Shown: positions 52,857-63,956 of the stretch, in pieces | How positions within the stretch are numbered: position 1 is the first letter of the stretch | Layout of the letters: every line of letters begins with the position of its first letter | Assembly: GCF_001664485.1 (NCBI RefSeq) | Contig: NZ_CP013630.1 | Location: 2,049,001-2,113,000 of the forward strand | Length of the DNA: 64,000 nt | Reading direction: 5' to 3' | Source: Rhizobium sp. N324 | Lineage (GTDB): Bacteria; Pseudomonadota; Alphaproteobacteria; Rhizobiales; Rhizobiaceae | Made by a program: the position numbers and the translations under genes | Notes under the pieces: generated by a model | Databases searched by the model: none | What the model was told of the DNA's origin: nothing | What the model saw: the letters and a program-made list of their open reading frames with translations, nothing else

Positions 52857-53579
52857 ATGTCTTTAGAGCCTGTCTATAAACGCGTTCTACTCAAGGCTTC
52901 CGGCGAAGCGCTCATGGGTAGCCAGGGTTTCGGGATCGATGTCACGGTGGCGGACCGTATTGCATCCGATATCGCCGCGGCAAGGCATATGGGCGTGGAA
53001 GTCGGCGTCGTCGTCGGTGGCGGCAATATTTTCCGCGGTGTCGCGGTGGCGTCCAAGGGCGGCGACCGGGTCACCGGCGACCACATGGGTATGCTCGGCA
53101 CCATCATCAATGCACTGGCGCTGGCGACCTCGCTGCGCAAGCTGAACATCGACACGGTGGTGCTTTCGGCCATCTCCATGCCCGAGATCTGCGAGAGCTT
53201 TTCGCAGCGTGCGACCCTCTATCATCTGTCGATGGGACGTGTGGTGATCTTTGCCGGCGGCACCGGCAACCCCTTCTTCACCACCGATTCGGCTGCGGCA
53301 CTGCGCGCCGCCGAAATGGGCGCCGAAGCGATCTTCAAAGGCACGCAGGTGGACGGCATCTACACCGCCGACCCGAAGAAATATCCCGATGCGACCCGCC
53401 TCGACCGCCTGACTCACCAGGAAGTGCTGGACAGGGGGCTTGCGGTGATGGACGTTGCCGCCGTGGCGCTCGCCAGGGAGAATTCCATTCCGATCATCGT
53501 CTTCTCGATCCACGAGAAAGGCGGTTTTACCGAAATCCTGACGGGCGGTGGCCTCAAGACCATCGTCTCCGACAATTGA
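52857..53579 (+). CDS. pyrH: UMP kinase
   Basis: A 240-residue bacterial UMP kinase of the amino-acid kinase fold. RVLLKASGEALMG, GVEVGVVVGGGNIFRGV, DHMGMLGTIINALALATSLR, VVIFAGGTGNPFFTTDSAAA and VDGIYTADPKKYPDATRLD are typical. It makes UDP from UMP and is hexameric, with GTP activation. ATG 52857 has GAGGAG upstream. The position between tsf and frr is the common bacterial order. Confidence 0.97.
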   Translation: MSLEPVYKRVLLKASGEALMGSQGFGIDVTVADRIASDIAAARHMGVEVGVVVGGGNIFRGVAVASKGGDRVTGDHMGMLGTIINALALATSLRKLNIDTVVLSAISMPEICESFSQRATLYHLSMGRVVIFAGGTGNPFFTTDSAAALRAAEMGAEAIFKGTQVDGIYTADPKKYPDATRLDRLTHQEVLDRGLAVMDVAAVALARENSIPIIVFSIHEKGGFTEILTGGGLKTIVSDN

Positions 53580-53641
53580 AATAGACTGCGCCGCTTTATC
53601 GGGCGCAACCATCGCGACGCGCTTTATACGGGAGCATCGAC

Positions 53642-54202
53642 ATGAGTGAAGGTATCGACATCAAGGAACTGAAGCGCCGCATGGATGGCGCGGTTTCCGC
53701 ATTCAAGAGCGACATCGCATCGCTGCGCACCGGCCGTGCTTCGGCCAACATCCTCGATCCGGTCACGATCGAGGCCTATGGTTCGCGCATGCCGCTGAAC
53801 CAGGTCGCCAACATCACCGTGCCCGAGCCGCGTATGCTGTCGGTTTCCGTCTGGGACAAGTCGATGGTCAGCGCCGTCGAGCGCGGTATCCGCGAATCCA
53901 ATCTCGGCCTCAACCCGATCGTCGACGGCCAGAGCCTGCGCATCCCGCTGCCGGAGCTGAACGAGGAGCGCCGCAAGTCGCTCGTCAAGGTGGCTCATGA
54001 TTATGCGGAAAAGAGCAAGGTCGCGATTCGCCATGTCCGCCGCGACGGCATGGACGGCCTTAAGAAGGCCGAAAAGGACGGCGTAATCGGCCAGGACGAG
54101 GGCAGGGCGCAGTCGGAACGCGTACAGAAGATGACGGACGAGACGATTTCCGAAATCGACCGCTTGCTTGGCGAGAAGGAAAAGGAAATCATGCAGGTCT
54201 AG
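53642..54202 (+). CDS. frr: ribosome recycling factor
   Basis: A 186-residue [60 protein letters not shown] and the C-terminal helix region ([20 protein letters not shown]) are diagnostic. It splits post-termination ribosomes with EF-G. It follows pyrH by 62 bases. Confidence 0.97.
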   Translation: MSEGIDIKELKRRMDGAVSAFKSDIASLRTGRASANILDPVTIEAYGSRMPLNQVANITVPEPRMLSVSVWDKSMVSAVERGIRESNLGLNPIVDGQSLRIPLPELNEERRKSLVKVAHDYAEKSKVAIRHVRRDGMDGLKKAEKDGVIGQDEGRAQSERVQKMTDETISEIDRLLGEKEKEIMQV

Positions 54203-54239
54203 TGGATCTGTGCCTTTGCCTGGAAAGACCGGACGGGAA

Positions 54240-54983
54240 ATGTCGGAATCTGTATTTGTGACTGTGCCAGAGCATGTTGCCATCATCATGGACGGCAATG
54301 GCCGTTGGGCCAAGCAGCGCGGCCTGCCGCGCACGATGGGCCATCGCAAGGGCGTCGAGGCGGTCCGCGAGACAGTGCGCGCCGCCGGCGCGGCCGGCAT
54401 AAAATATCTGACCCTGTTTGCCTTCTCCTCGGAGAACTGGCGCCGGCCGGAGGCCGAGGTCTCCGATCTGCTCGGTCTGCTCAAGGCTTTCATCCGCCGT
54501 GACCTTGCCGAACTGCATCGCCAGAATGTGCGGATCAAGGTGATCGGCGACCGCCACAGCCTGCGCAGCGACATTCTCGGCCTGCTGCTCGAGGCGGAGG
54601 AGACCACCAAGGACAATACGGCGCTGACGCTGGTCATCGCCTTCAACTACGGCTCGCGCGACGAGATCTCCCGGGCCGCGGTGAGTCTGGCGCGGGACGT
54701 CGAGGCCGGCCGCCTGAGGGCGCAGGATATCACGCCCTCGCTGATCAACGCCCGTCTCGACACGGCCGGTATCCCCGATCCCGATCTCATCATCCGCACC
54801 AGCGGCGAGGAGCGGCTTTCCAATTTTCTTCTCTGGCAGGCTGCCTATTCGGAATTCATCTTCGTTCCGGAATATTGGCCGGATTTCAGCCCGGAGATCT
54901 TCCGCTCGGCGCTCGAGAAGTTCGCCTCCCGCGACCGGCGCTTCGGCGGCCTGTCGTCGCAGGCAGCCGCGGTCGGCACCTGA
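54240..54983 (+). CDS. uppS: undecaprenyl (isoprenyl) diphosphate synthase
   Basis: A 247-residue cis-prenyltransferase. [17 protein letters not shown] with catalytic Asp18, [27 protein letters not shown] and [20 protein letters not shown] are family motifs. It makes the lipid carrier for peptidoglycan, LPS and exopolysaccharide. Start ATG 54240; the frame further upstream overlaps frr. The stop shares a base with the cdsA start. Confidence 0.96.
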   Translation: MSESVFVTVPEHVAIIMDGNGRWAKQRGLPRTMGHRKGVEAVRETVRAAGAAGIKYLTLFAFSSENWRRPEAEVSDLLGLLKAFIRRDLAELHRQNVRIKVIGDRHSLRSDILGLLLEAEETTKDNTALTLVIAFNYGSRDEISRAAVSLARDVEAGRLRAQDITPSLINARLDTAGIPDPDLIIRTSGEERLSNFLLWQAAYSEFIFVPEYWPDFSPEIFRSALEKFASRDRRFGGLSSQAAAVGT

Positions 54984-55813
54984 TGCAGCAGGAATTGAAG
55001 CTCCGCATCGTTTCGGGACTGATTCTTGCGGCCGTCGTTCTTGCCGCCACCTGGTATGGCGGGTTTGCCTTCCGCGTCCTGGCGGCCGTGATCGGCCTGC
55101 TGATCTATTATGAATGGTCGACAATAACCGGCATCGCGCGTGATTGGGTCGCCAACGCGGTCGGCTGGATCGGCCAGGCGGCGGTTGCCTTCCTCGTGCT
55201 TGTCGGCAATTTCGAATTCGCCGCCGGCATGCTGGCCGGCGTCACCGCCGTCGGCATCGCGCTGATCATCCTGCACGGCACAAGCCGCTGGTTGCCGGTG
55301 GGCCTGTTTTATGCCGGTGCCACGGGCCTAGCGCTCGCCGCCATCCGCAGCGATGACCAGCCCGGCCTTTACGCCATGCTCTTCGTCTTTGCCGTGGTCT
55401 GGGCAACCGACATCCTTGCTTATTTCGTCGGCAGGGCGCTTGGCGGACCGAAGCTTGCCCCTTCGATTTCGCCGGGAAAGACTTGGTCGGGCGCAATCGG
55501 CGGCGCCGTTTCGGCGGTCGCGGCCGGCGTCGTTCTCGTCCATTTTCTCCTTCCTGGCGCTGAACTCATCGCAGCCGTCGCAGCCCTCGTTTTCTCGGTT
55601 TGCAGCCAGTCGGGAGATCTGTTTGAATCGTTCATCAAGCGGAAATTCGGCGTCAAGGATTCAAGCCGTCTCATTCCGGGGCATGGCGGCGTGATGGACC
55701 GTGTCGACGGACTGATTTTCGCCTGTTTTTCGGCGTTCTTGCTTGCTGGATTATTTTCCCTGATAAAGGGGACTGCGATGACGTCGCTCGGCGCGGCCTT
55801 GTTCGGCCTTTGA
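54983..55813 (+). CDS. cdsA: phosphatidate cytidylyltransferase
   Basis: A 276-residue membrane protein with about eight hydrophobic segments. The CDS signature is near the end: SQSGDLFESFIKRKFGVKDS, then SRLIPGHGGVMDRVDGLI. ISPGKTWSGAIGG is also typical. It makes CDP-diacylglycerol, the precursor of all phospholipids. ATGA-type overlap with uppS. The common gene dxr, often between cdsA and rseP, is absent here. Confidence 0.95.
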   Translation: MQQELKLRIVSGLILAAVVLAATWYGGFAFRVLAAVIGLLIYYEWSTITGIARDWVANAVGWIGQAAVAFLVLVGNFEFAAGMLAGVTAVGIALIILHGTSRWLPVGLFYAGATGLALAAIRSDDQPGLYAMLFVFAVVWATDILAYFVGRALGGPKLAPSISPGKTWSGAIGGAVSAVAAGVVLVHFLLPGAELIAAVAALVFSVCSQSGDLFESFIKRKFGVKDSSRLIPGHGGVMDRVDGLIFACFSAFLLAGLFSLIKGTAMTSLGAALFGL

Positions 55814-55847
55814 CGACGCGGCAGCCTGACGGAAGGAACTGATAGAA

Positions 55848-56975
55848 GTGATGGCCGATATATACGCATTCCTGATGGGGAATATCGTCACCTTCATCCT
55901 CGTGCTTTCGCTGCTCGTCTTCGTGCACGAGATGGGCCACTACCTCGTCGGCCGCTGGAGCGGTATCCGCATCCTTGCCTTTTCAGTCGGTTTCGGCCCG
56001 GAGGTCTTCGGCTTCACCGACCGCCATGGAACGCGCTGGAAGATCTCGGTGGTCCCGCTTGGCGGCTACGTGCGGTTCTTTGGTGACGAAGACGCGTCCA
56101 GCAAGCCCGACAGCGACAAGCTCGCCGCCATGTCCGAAGAGGACAGGGCGCGTTCCTTCGCCGGCGCAAAGCTGTGGAAACGCGCCGCGACGGTCGCCGC
56201 TGGCCCGATTGCCAATTTTCTGCTGGCGATTGCCATCTTCACCATTCTGTTCTCGATCTACGGCCGTTCGGTCGCCGATCCGGTCGTTTCCGAGGTCACG
56301 CCGGATGGCGTGGCGGCTGCCGCCGGCATCCTTCCGGGCGATCTCCTGGTCGCCATCGACGGCGGCAAGGTCGAGACCTTCGACGACGTACGCCGTTATG
56401 TCGGCATCCGCCCAAGCCAGCAGATCGTCGTCACCATCGAGCGGGGCGGCCAGAAGCTCGACTTGCCGATGGTGCCGCAACGCGTCGACAGGACCGATCA
56501 GTTCGGCAACAAGATCGAAGTCGGCCAGATCGGCATCGTCACCAGCAAGGAAGTCGGCAATTTCCGCCTGCAGACCTATACGCCGCTCCAGGCGCTGCGC
56601 GAAAGTCTGATCGAAACCCGGGATATCGTCACCGGCACCTTCAAATATATCGGCAATATTTTCCGCGGTACGATGCGGGCCGATCAACTGGGCGGGCCGA
56701 TCCGCGTTGCGCAGGCCTCGGGCCAGATGGCTTCGCTTGGTATAGGGGCAGTGTTGCAGCTTGCCGCCATGCTTTCAGTTTCGATAGGATTGCTTAACCT
56801 GATGCCGGTTCCGGTACTTGATGGCGGCCACCTGATGTTCTATGCGGTGGAAGCGGTCAGAGGAAAACCGCTGGGCGCCAAGGCTCAGGAAATCGCATTT
56901 CGCATCGGCTTGGCCATGATACTAACATTGATGGTTTTCACGACCTGGAACGACGTTGGCGCGATCAGAGGGTAA
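55848..56975 (+). CDS. rseP: site-2 zinc metalloprotease (RseP/RasP)
   Basis: A 375-residue membrane protease from GTG 55848 (ATG 55851 is an alternative; GGAAGGA upstream). HEMGH (residues 27-31) binds zinc with the distant Asp in PVPVLDGGHLMF. One PDZ domain (VVSEVTPDGVAAAAGILPGD) sits between membrane segments. It cuts anti-sigma factors and remnant signal peptides. It precedes bamA as in most proteobacteria, in line with envelope-stress control. Confidence 0.95.
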   Translation: MMADIYAFLMGNIVTFILVLSLLVFVHEMGHYLVGRWSGIRILAFSVGFGPEVFGFTDRHGTRWKISVVPLGGYVRFFGDEDASSKPDSDKLAAMSEEDRARSFAGAKLWKRAATVAAGPIANFLLAIAIFTILFSIYGRSVADPVVSEVTPDGVAAAAGILPGDLLVAIDGGKVETFDDVRRYVGIRPSQQIVVTIERGGQKLDLPMVPQRVDRTDQFGNKIEVGQIGIVTSKEVGNFRLQTYTPLQALRESLIETRDIVTGTFKYIGNIFRGTMRADQLGGPIRVAQASGQMASLGIGAVLQLAAMLSVSIGLLNLMPVPVLDGGHLMFYAVEAVRGKPLGAKAQEIAFRIGLAMILTLMVFTTWNDVGAIRG

Positions 56976-57172
56976 ACGCGCAGGGCAAGGGAATTACTAT
57001 TTATTTACGATGTTTCAAGGCTGTAGTGGCGAATGGGTCACGCTTCGAAATGAAGTAAACAGAAATTAACGACCTCCCTTGCTTGTATGTCAAAAGCGGG
57101 TAAAACGACACACGTGACCGGAATCGGGCTCTCCCGGAGCCGGGGACGAGGGAAAAAAAGGTAATAGGTGAA

Positions 57173-59512
57173 ATGAAGGCTGGTTCAAAGTTTTTGAACG
57201 CAGTATCGGCGGTTGCGCTGTCTGCTAGTGTTGTTGCTTCGGGCGCAGGTGCTTTGACGTTCGTTTCCGCTACGGCTGCTGAAGCCGCGGTCATCCAGCG
57301 CATCGATGTGCGCGGCGCCAGCCGCGTCGGCGCGGAAGCCGTCCGGTCGAACCTCACCATCGCTCCCGGAAAGAGTTTTTCGAACACTGATATCGATGCC
57401 TCGGTCAAGCAGCTCTACGGCACCGGTTACTTCTCCGACGTCAAGATTTCGGTCTCCGGAAGCACGCTGGTCGTCAACGTCCAGGAAGCCCAGCTCGTCA
57501 ATCAGGTGGTCTTCAACGGCAACCGCAAGATCAAGGACGACAAGCTCGCGACGATCGTCCAGACGCATGCCGCAGGCCCCTATAGCGACACCCAGATCCA
57601 GGCCGACATCCAGGCGATCAAGGAAGCCTATGCCGCCACCGGCCGCAGCGAGGTCGAAGTGACGACGCAGGTGGTGCCGCTCGGCGAAGGCCGCGTCAAC
57701 CTTGCCTTCGTCATCAACGAAGGCGACCGCACCAAGATCGATTCGATCAACTTCGTCGGCAATAATGCCTACAGCGCCGGCCGCCTGGCTGCCGTCATCG
57801 CTACCAAGCGTTCGAACTTCCTGTCGTTCCTGACCCGCAAGGACGTCTATAACGATGACAAGCTCCACGCCGACGAGGAAGCGCTGCGTCAGTTCTATTA
57901 CAATCGCGGCTACGCCGACATGCGTATCGTCTCTTCTGACGCGACCTTCGACGACGCGACCAACAAATACACGCTCACCTTCAATATCGAAGAAGGCCAG
58001 CGTTACAATTTCGGACCGGTGACTGTGCAGTCGACCGTCGAAGGCGTCGGTTCCGAGCAGTTGCAGCCGCTCGTGCGCACTCACGAAGGTCATGTCTACA
58101 ACGCCAAGGAAGTGCAGAAGTCGATCGAGGCGATCTCCGATCAGGTCGCGTCTGCCGGTTATCCCTTTGCGCGCGTTACGCCGCGCGGTAACCGCGACCT
58201 CAACAACAATACGATCGGCGTCGAGTATCTGGTCGACCAGGGCGAGCGCGCCTATGTCGAGCGCATCGAAATCCGTGGCAACAGCCGCACCCGCGACTAC
58301 GTGATCCGCCGCGAATTCGATATGAGCGAAGGCGACGCCTTCAATCAGCAGATGATCACCAAGGCCAAGCGCCGCCTCGAAGCGCTCGGTTATTTCTCCT
58401 CCGTCAACATCTCCACCCAGCCGGGCAGTTCACCGGATCGGGTCGTGGTGGTCGTCGACGTGCAGGATCAGTCGACAGGTTCGTTCGGTGTCGGCGCAGG
58501 TTATGCCGCTGGCGGCGACGGCCTGCTGCTTGAAGCCTCCATCGAGGAAAAGAACTTCCTCGGCCGCGGTCAGTACATCCGCATCTCGGCCGGCGGCGGT
58601 CAGGAAGGGTCGCGCGCCTACGGCGTCAGCTTTACCGAGCCCTATTTCCTTGGTTACCGCCTGGCGGCAGGCTTCGACGTCAACCACAGCGAGACGTCGA
58701 GCAACGACAATTACGATTACGAGGAAACCAGCGTCGTTCTGCGTGTCACCGCGCCGATCACCGAGGATCTGGCGACGACCTTCCGCTATAACTACAAGCA
58801 GATGAAGTATGATGCGGACAATAACGATCTTTCCGATCTGTCGGCGCCGTATCAGCACCTCGTCGAGGACAGCCCGTGGACGCGGTCTTCCATCTCGCAG
58901 ACGCTGACCTACAACACGCTTGATGACACCGTCCTGCCGCGCGAAGGCATCTACGCGACGGCGACGCAGGAAATCGCCGGTCTCGGCGGCGACTCGCAGT
59001 TCTACAAGATCTACGGCAAGGCCCGTTACTACCGTCTGCTCGCTGACGATGCCGATATCATCGGCTCGGTTTCGGCCTCGGCTGGTTATGTCGTAGGCTT
59101 CGGCGAGCATCTGAACGTCTTCGATCAGTTCACGCTGACCAACGGCGACATTCGCGGCTTTGAAAACAAGGGCATCGGCCCGCGCGTTGCCGGCACCAAC
59201 GACGATCCGCTGGGTGGCACGACTTATTTCACGGCATCGGCCGAAGCAACCTTCCCGATGCCGGGCTTCCCGCGTGACTTCAATCTGCGCGGCGCGGTCT
59301 TCGCTGATGCCGGCACGCTGTTCGGCAACGACGTCGACCTCAGGGGTGACGGCATTGAGGGCGAAGACGCTTCGCTGCGCGCTTCTGTCGGTGTCGGCGT
59401 CGTCTGGCAGTCTCCCTTCGGTTCGTTGCGCCTGGATTACGCGATCCCGGTTCTCAAGGAAGACTTCGACAAGACGCAGAACTTCAAGTTTGGCATCAAC
59501 AACCAATTCTGA
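57173..59512 (+). CDS. bamA: outer membrane protein assembly factor
   Basis: A 779-residue Omp85 protein. Sec signal (to about residue 38, TAAEA-A). Five POTRA domains follow, beginning [20 protein letters not shown]; others at [28 protein letters not shown] and [20 protein letters not shown]. The barrel holds [28 protein letters not shown] and the lid motif VRGF-like [13 protein letters not shown]. It ends in Phe (KFGINNQF), the outer-membrane sorting residue. It inserts beta-barrel proteins. No skp/ompH gene follows, unlike in enterics. Confidence 0.97.
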   Translation: MKAGSKFLNAVSAVALSASVVASGAGALTFVSATAAEAAVIQRIDVRGASRVGAEAVRSNLTIAPGKSFSNTDIDASVKQLYGTGYFSDVKISVSGSTLVVNVQEAQLVNQVVFNGNRKIKDDKLATIVQTHAAGPYSDTQIQADIQAIKEAYAATGRSEVEVTTQVVPLGEGRVNLAFVINEGDRTKIDSINFVGNNAYSAGRLAAVIATKRSNFLSFLTRKDVYNDDKLHADEEALRQFYYNRGYADMRIVSSDATFDDATNKYTLTFNIEEGQRYNFGPVTVQSTVEGVGSEQLQPLVRTHEGHVYNAKEVQKSIEAISDQVASAGYPFARVTPRGNRDLNNNTIGVEYLVDQGERAYVERIEIRGNSRTRDYVIRREFDMSEGDAFNQQMITKAKRRLEALGYFSSVNISTQPGSSPDRVVVVVDVQDQSTGSFGVGAGYAAGGDGLLLEASIEEKNFLGRGQYIRISAGGGQEGSRAYGVSFTEPYFLGYRLAAGFDVNHSETSSNDNYDYEETSVVLRVTAPITEDLATTFRYNYKQMKYDADNNDLSDLSAPYQHLVEDSPWTRSSISQTLTYNTLDDTVLPREGIYATATQEIAGLGGDSQFYKIYGKARYYRLLADDADIIGSVSASAGYVVGFGEHLNVFDQFTLTNGDIRGFENKGIGPRVAGTNDDPLGGTTYFTASAEATFPMPGFPRDFNLRGAVFADAGTLFGNDVDLRGDGIEGEDASLRASVGVGVVWQSPFGSLRLDYAIPVLKEDFDKTQNFKFGINNQF

Positions 59513-59562
59513 TATCGGCAGTCCGGAACTGTAAGACTCAATTCCGTTCTGGAGCATTGCCG

Positions 59563-60630
59563 ATGGAGCAAAACGTTTTTTTTCTGCCCCATGAAGGTCT
59601 GAAGCTCGTTGAGCTGGCAGAGTTTCTTGGGGCGGAACTCGCCAATTCCGACCACGCCGATGTTATCGTCCGCTCCGTCGCTCCCATCAACCGGGCGCGG
59701 GCGGGTGATGTCTGTTATATCCTGTCGCGCCGCAGCCGCGATGAACTGGCGACCTGCGAAGCTTCGGCGGTGATCTGCGACAAGGCGCTCGTCGATCTCG
59801 TACCCCCGCATATTCCGGTCATCCTGTCGTCCAATCCGCACGCGGCCTTTGCTATGGCAGGCGGCCTGTTTTACCCGTCAGCACTGCGTCCGGTCGCCAT
59901 TTCGCTGGGTGAAAGCGAGATCGCGCCGAGCGCGGTGATCGATCCGAGCGCCAGGCTGGAAAAAGGTGTGATCGTCGAGCCGCTGGCGGTTATCGGCGCA
60001 CATGCCGAGATCGGCGAAGGCACACGGATCGGCGCGAACAGCGTCATCGGCCCGAACGTCAAGATCGGCCGCGATTGTTCGATCGCGGCCGGCGCCAGCG
60101 TTCTCTGCGCGCTGATCGGCAACGGCGTCATCATCCACAACGGCGTCCGCATCGGCCAGGATGGTTTCGGGTATGCGCCCGGTCCGCGTGGCATGATCAA
60201 GATCGTCCAGATCGGCCGGGTGATCATCCAGGACAATGTCGAGATCGGCGCCAATACCACGATCGACCGTGGCGCCATGGACGATACTGTCATCGGCGAG
60301 GGGACCAAGATCGACAACCAGGTGCAGATCGGCCACAACGTCCAGATGGGCCGCCATTGCGCCATTGTCGCGCAGGTCGGCATCGCCGGCAGCACGAAGA
60401 TCGGCAATGGCGTGCAGATCGGCGGCCAGGCCGGCATCAAGGGCCATGTGACGATCGGCGACGGCGTGCAGATCGCTGCCAAAAGCGGTATCATGACCGA
60501 TCTTGCCGCCGGCGGGCAATATGGCGGTGTACCGGCGCGTCCGCTGAAAGACTATCTGAGAGAGGCCGCACAACAAGTGTCGAAGTCCAAGTTGCGCGGC
60601 CGGAACCCTGGAGGCAAGGAAAATGACTGA
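59563..60630 (+). CDS. lpxD: UDP-3-O-acylglucosamine N-acyltransferase
   Basis: A 355-residue left-handed beta-helix acyltransferase for lipid A. N-terminal uridine-binding domain ([40 protein letters not shown]), then hexapeptide repeats ([39 protein letters not shown]) with the catalytic His in [15 protein letters not shown]. Start ATG 59563 with GGAG eight bases upstream; a TTG at 59557 is possible. It overlaps fabZ by 8 bases. Confidence 0.96.
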   Translation: MEQNVFFLPHEGLKLVELAEFLGAELANSDHADVIVRSVAPINRARAGDVCYILSRRSRDELATCEASAVICDKALVDLVPPHIPVILSSNPHAAFAMAGGLFYPSALRPVAISLGESEIAPSAVIDPSARLEKGVIVEPLAVIGAHAEIGEGTRIGANSVIGPNVKIGRDCSIAAGASVLCALIGNGVIIHNGVRIGQDGFGYAPGPRGMIKIVQIGRVIIQDNVEIGANTTIDRGAMDDTVIGEGTKIDNQVQIGHNVQMGRHCAIVAQVGIAGSTKIGNGVQIGGQAGIKGHVTIGDGVQIAAKSGIMTDLAAGGQYGGVPARPLKDYLREAAQQVSKSKLRGRNPGGKEND

Positions 60631-61090
60631 GGAAGCCACGACAACGCTTTCTTCGGCTGACATCATCGAGATCATGAAGCTGCTGCCGCATCGTTACCCC
60701 TTCCTCATGGTCGACAAGATCATCGAGATCGACGGTGACAACAGCGCGATCGGCATCAAGAATGTCACGGTGAACGAACCGCATTTCACCGGCCATTTTC
60801 CGGAGGCTCCGATCATGCCGGGCGTTCTCCTGATCGAGGGCATGGCGCAGACCGCGGGTGCGATCTGTGCCAAGAAGGAGGGCCAGCCCGGCAACCTCGT
60901 CTACTTCATGACCATCGAGAACGCGCGCTTCCGCAAGCCGGTCGTTCCCGGCGATCGCGTGGAATTCCATGTCGCCAAGCACAAGCAGCGCGGCAATATC
61001 TGGAAATTCCATTGCGACGCCAAGGTTGACGGCGCCCTTGTCGCCGAAGCCGATATCGGCGCAATGATCGTTCGTAAGGAACAGGCATGA
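60623..61090 (+). CDS. fabZ: 3-hydroxyacyl-ACP dehydratase
   Basis: A 155-residue hot-dog-fold dehydratase of fatty-acid synthesis. [20 protein letters not shown], the catalytic His58 in [20 protein letters not shown] and Glu72 (IEGMAQTAG) are visible. It supplies acyl chains and competes with LpxD/LpxA for hydroxyacyl-ACP, so its place in the lpx operon helps to balance phospholipid and lipid A. Overlaps on both sides indicate coupled translation. Confidence 0.96.
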   Translation: MTEEATTTLSSADIIEIMKLLPHRYPFLMVDKIIEIDGDNSAIGIKNVTVNEPHFTGHFPEAPIMPGVLLIEGMAQTAGAICAKKEGQPGNLVYFMTIENARFRKPVVPGDRVEFHVAKHKQRGNIWKFHCDAKVDGALVAEADIGAMIVRKEQA

Positions 61091-61905
61091 GCACCATCGC
61101 CGAAAGCGCCCGTATTCATCCGATGGCTGTCGTCGAAGACGGGGCCGTGATCGGTGAGGGCGTCAAGATCGGTCCCTTCTGCCATGTCGGGCCGCACGTC
61201 GTCCTGCATGAGAATGTCGAGCTCCTGTCGCATGCGGTCGTCACCGGACGTACCGTGATCGGCAAGGGCACGCGCATCTTTCCGATGGCCGTCATCGGCG
61301 GCGATCCCCAGAGCGTGCATCACGGCGGCGAGGAAACGACGCTTTCGGTCGGCGCCAACTGCACGATGCGCGAAGGCGTGACGATGAACACCGGCACGGC
61401 CGATTTCGGCGGCCGAACGATCGTCGGCGACAACAACCTTTTCCTGGCCAATTCCCACGTCGCGCATGACTGCAAGGTCGGCAATCACGTGATCATGTCG
61501 AACAACGTCATGCTGGCCGGGCATGTCGTCATCGAGGATCGTGTCATCCTGGGCGGCGGTTCGGCTGTTCACCAATTCACCCGCGTCGGCCGTCAGGCCT
61601 TCGTCGGCGGGCTTTCTGCGGTGAGTTACGACGTCATTCCCTACGGCATGCTGAACGGCAATCCCGGGCTGCTGAGCGGCCTCAATGTCGTCGGCATGAC
61701 GCGCGCCGGCGTCGAACGCGCCGTCATCCACCGGGTGCGCCGCGCCTATAAGTCGATCTTCGAAGGAACGGGTTCCGTCCGCGAAAACGCCGCCGCCATC
61801 CGCGACGAATATGCCGATTGCGAGCCGGTGGTCCGGATCCTCGATTTCATCGCGGCCGACAGCGATCGCGCCCTGTCCTCGCCGACCCGGGGGCAGAAGG
61901 GCTGA
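61087..61905 (+). CDS. lpxA: UDP-N-acetylglucosamine acyltransferase
   Basis: A 272-residue hexapeptide acyltransferase, first step of lipid A synthesis. [60 protein letters not shown], and the catalytic His in [20 protein letters not shown]-terminal helical part ([20 protein letters not shown]). ATGA-type overlap with fabZ. It determines acyl length on GlcNAc. Confidence 0.96.
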   Translation: MSTIAESARIHPMAVVEDGAVIGEGVKIGPFCHVGPHVVLHENVELLSHAVVTGRTVIGKGTRIFPMAVIGGDPQSVHHGGEETTLSVGANCTMREGVTMNTGTADFGGRTIVGDNNLFLANSHVAHDCKVGNHVIMSNNVMLAGHVVIEDRVILGGGSAVHQFTRVGRQAFVGGLSAVSYDVIPYGMLNGNPGLLSGLNVVGMTRAGVERAVIHRVRRAYKSIFEGTGSVRENAAAIRDEYADCEPVVRILDFIAADSDRALSSPTRGQKG

Positions 61906-61908
61906 TCC

Positions 61909-62790
61909 GTGGCTTTATCGGGCGACACCGCTACGGGCCGGCTGGCGATCATTGCCGGCGGTGGTCTCCTGCCTTCCTATGTCGCCGAAGCCGCGCGTGC
62001 GGCGGGTGAAAATCCCGTCATCGTCGCCCTGAAGGACGAGAGCGACCGGCGCTGGGAAGGCTATGACCACGCCGTCATCGGCATCGGCGATTTCGCCGCT
62101 CTTGACGGGCTGTTCAACCGTTATGGCGTCGGCCGTGTGGTGATGTCGGGCAGCGTGGCCCGCCGGCCGGAATGGCGCGAGGTGCGCCCGACGCTGCGTA
62201 TCCTGATGAAGGTCCCGGCCGCCATCCGCACCCTGCTCTCCGGTGGCGACGACACCGTTCTGCAGATGGTCATCCGGCTGATCGAGGGAAACGGCCGCCG
62301 GGTCGTCGGCGCTCATGAAATCGCGCCCGATCTGCTTGCCTCCGTCGGTCCGCTTGGCGCAGCAACGCCGGGTGACGAAGACCGGCGTGATATCCGCCGC
62401 GCCGCCGAAGCCGCGGACATGCTCGGCCGGCTCGATGTCGGGCAGGGCGCCATCAGCATCGGCGGGCGCGTCGTGGCACTCGAGGGTGTCGAGGGCACGG
62501 ATGAGATGCTGGACCGTGTCGCAAGTCTCAGAGTAGCCGGGCGCATCTCGCCGCGGCGCCGCGGCGCGCTTGTCAAGCTCTGCAAGCCGCAACAGGATAT
62601 CCGCGCCGACCTGCCGGCGATCGGCGTTTCCACCATTCTGAACGCAAGAAAAGCCGGTCTCGGCGGCATCGCGGTGGAGGCAGGCCGCTCGCTGGTGCTC
62701 GATCGATCCGCCGTCATCAAGGCCGCCGATGAGGCGGGGCTTTTTGTCTGCGGCATCGATCGCGGACTGCCGGCATGGGGGCTCGAATGA
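61909..62790 (+). CDS. lpxI: UDP-2,3-diacylglucosamine pyrophosphatase
   Basis: A 293-residue LpxI, the alphaproteobacterial replacement for LpxH. LAIIAGGGLLPSYVAEAARA, VIGIGDFAALDGLFNRYGVG, MSGSVARRPEWREVRPTLR and VVALEGVEGTDEMLDRVASL are family marks, with the acidic residues of the metal site in the C-terminal half. It starts at GTG 61909, 3 bases after lpxA. It cleaves UDP-diacyl-GlcN to lipid X. Confidence 0.95.
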   Translation: MALSGDTATGRLAIIAGGGLLPSYVAEAARAAGENPVIVALKDESDRRWEGYDHAVIGIGDFAALDGLFNRYGVGRVVMSGSVARRPEWREVRPTLRILMKVPAAIRTLLSGGDDTVLQMVIRLIEGNGRRVVGAHEIAPDLLASVGPLGAATPGDEDRRDIRRAAEAADMLGRLDVGQGAISIGGRVVALEGVEGTDEMLDRVASLRVAGRISPRRRGALVKLCKPQQDIRADLPAIGVSTILNARKAGLGGIAVEAGRSLVLDRSAVIKAADEAGLFVCGIDRGLPAWGLE

Positions 62791-63956
62791 ACGGGGCGCC
62801 GCTGAAAATTGCCGTCATTGCCGGCGAGGTGTCGGGTGATCTGCTCGGTGCCGATCTCATCGCCGCCCTGAAGCGGATTCATTCGGGGCCGGTGGAACTT
62901 GTCGGCGTTGGCGGTGAGGCACTGCAGGCGGAAGGCTTGCAATCGCTGTTCGATTTCTCCGAGCTGTCGATCATGGGCATCACCCAGGTGCTGAGCCGGC
63001 TGCCGAAGCTTTATACGTTGATCCGCCGGACGACCGCGGAAATCATCGCTGCGAGGCCTGATGTTCTGCTCATCATCGACAGCCCGGATTTCACCCATCG
63101 CGTCGCAAAGCGCGTGCGCACCGCGCTGCCCGATCTGCCTGTCGTCAATTATGTCTGTCCGAGCGTCTGGGCCTGGAAGGAATATCGCGCCACGCGCATG
63201 CTCGCCTATGTCGATCATGTGCTCGCCGTCCTGCCCTTCGAGCCGGCAACGATGCAGCGCCTCGGCGGGCCGGCAACCACCTATGTCGGCCATCGCCTGA
63301 CCGCCGACCCTGCGCTGCTGGAGACCCGGCGCCTGCGCGCCGGCAGGCAGCCCGGCAATCGCACGATCCTGCTTCTGCCCGGCTCACGCTCCTCCGAAAT
63401 CCAGAATCTCCTGCCGCATTTCGAGGTGGCGGCAAACGAACTTGTCGCCCGCAATGGACCGATGCGCTTTGTTCTGCCGACAGTGACGCACAGGCAGGCG
63501 CTGGTCCGCCAATTGACGGAGAACTGGGCGGTCAAGCCGGAGATCGTTGTCGGTGCGCAAGCAAAATGGCAAGCCTTCGCGGAAGCCGATGCCGCCATGG
63601 CGGCATCCGGAACCGTCATCCTCGAACTGGCGCTGGCCGATGTTCCCGTCGTCTCCGCCTACAAGGTCGACTGGATCATGCGGCTGCTGACATCGGCCAT
63701 CAAGACCTGGACCGGCGCGCTGCCAAACCTGATTGCCGATTACGCGGTCGTGCCGGAATATCTGAACGATATCCTTCGCGGTGCAAGTCTCGCACGCTGG
63801 ATGGAGCGGCTGTCGGCCGACACCTACCAGCTCAAGGCGATGAAAGAAGGCTACGATCTGATCTGGCAGCGCATGCAGACCAAAAAACCACCCGGCGAAC
63901 ATGCCGCCGAAATCCTTCTCGACGTGCTGAACAAGAAAAAACCCGGTCGTCTCTGA
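62787..63956 (+). CDS. lpxB: lipid A disaccharide synthase
   Basis: A 389-residue glycosyltransferase of family GT19. LKIAVIAGEVSGDLLGADLI, GVGGEALQAEGLQSLFDFSE, LSIMGITQVLSRLPKLYTLI, VNYVCPSVWAWKEYRATRML and LLLPGSRSSEIQNLLPHFEV are diagnostic. It joins lipid X and UDP-diacyl-GlcN. Start ATG 62787 overlaps the lpxI stop (ATGA); an in-frame ATG at 62775 is less likely. The last codons lie inside the terminator hairpin. Confidence 0.96.
   Translation: MNGAPLKIAVIAGEVSGDLLGADLIAALKRIHSGPVELVGVGGEALQAEGLQSLFDFSELSIMGITQVLSRLPKLYTLIRRTTAEIIAARPDVLLIIDSPDFTHRVAKRVRTALPDLPVVNYVCPSVWAWKEYRATRMLAYVDHVLAVLPFEPATMQRLGGPATTYVGHRLTADPALLETRRLRAGRQPGNRTILLLPGSRSSEIQNLLPHFEVAANELVARNGPMRFVLPTVTHRQALVRQLTENWAVKPEIVVGAQAKWQAFAEADAAMAASGTVILELALADVPVVSAYKVDWIMRLLTSAIKTWTGALPNLIADYAVVPEYLNDILRGASLARWMERLSADTYQLKAMKEGYDLIWQRMQTKKPPGEHAAEILLDVLNKKKPGRL

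Noticed and set aside
57185-58093. 302-codon frame opposite bamA (and similar long frames opposite tailspike 10847-11812, metC 31625-32878, lpxA 60901-61731)
   Set aside because: They mirror strong coding frames on the other strand, are long because GC-rich codon bias removes antisense stops, and show no domain or ribosome site.
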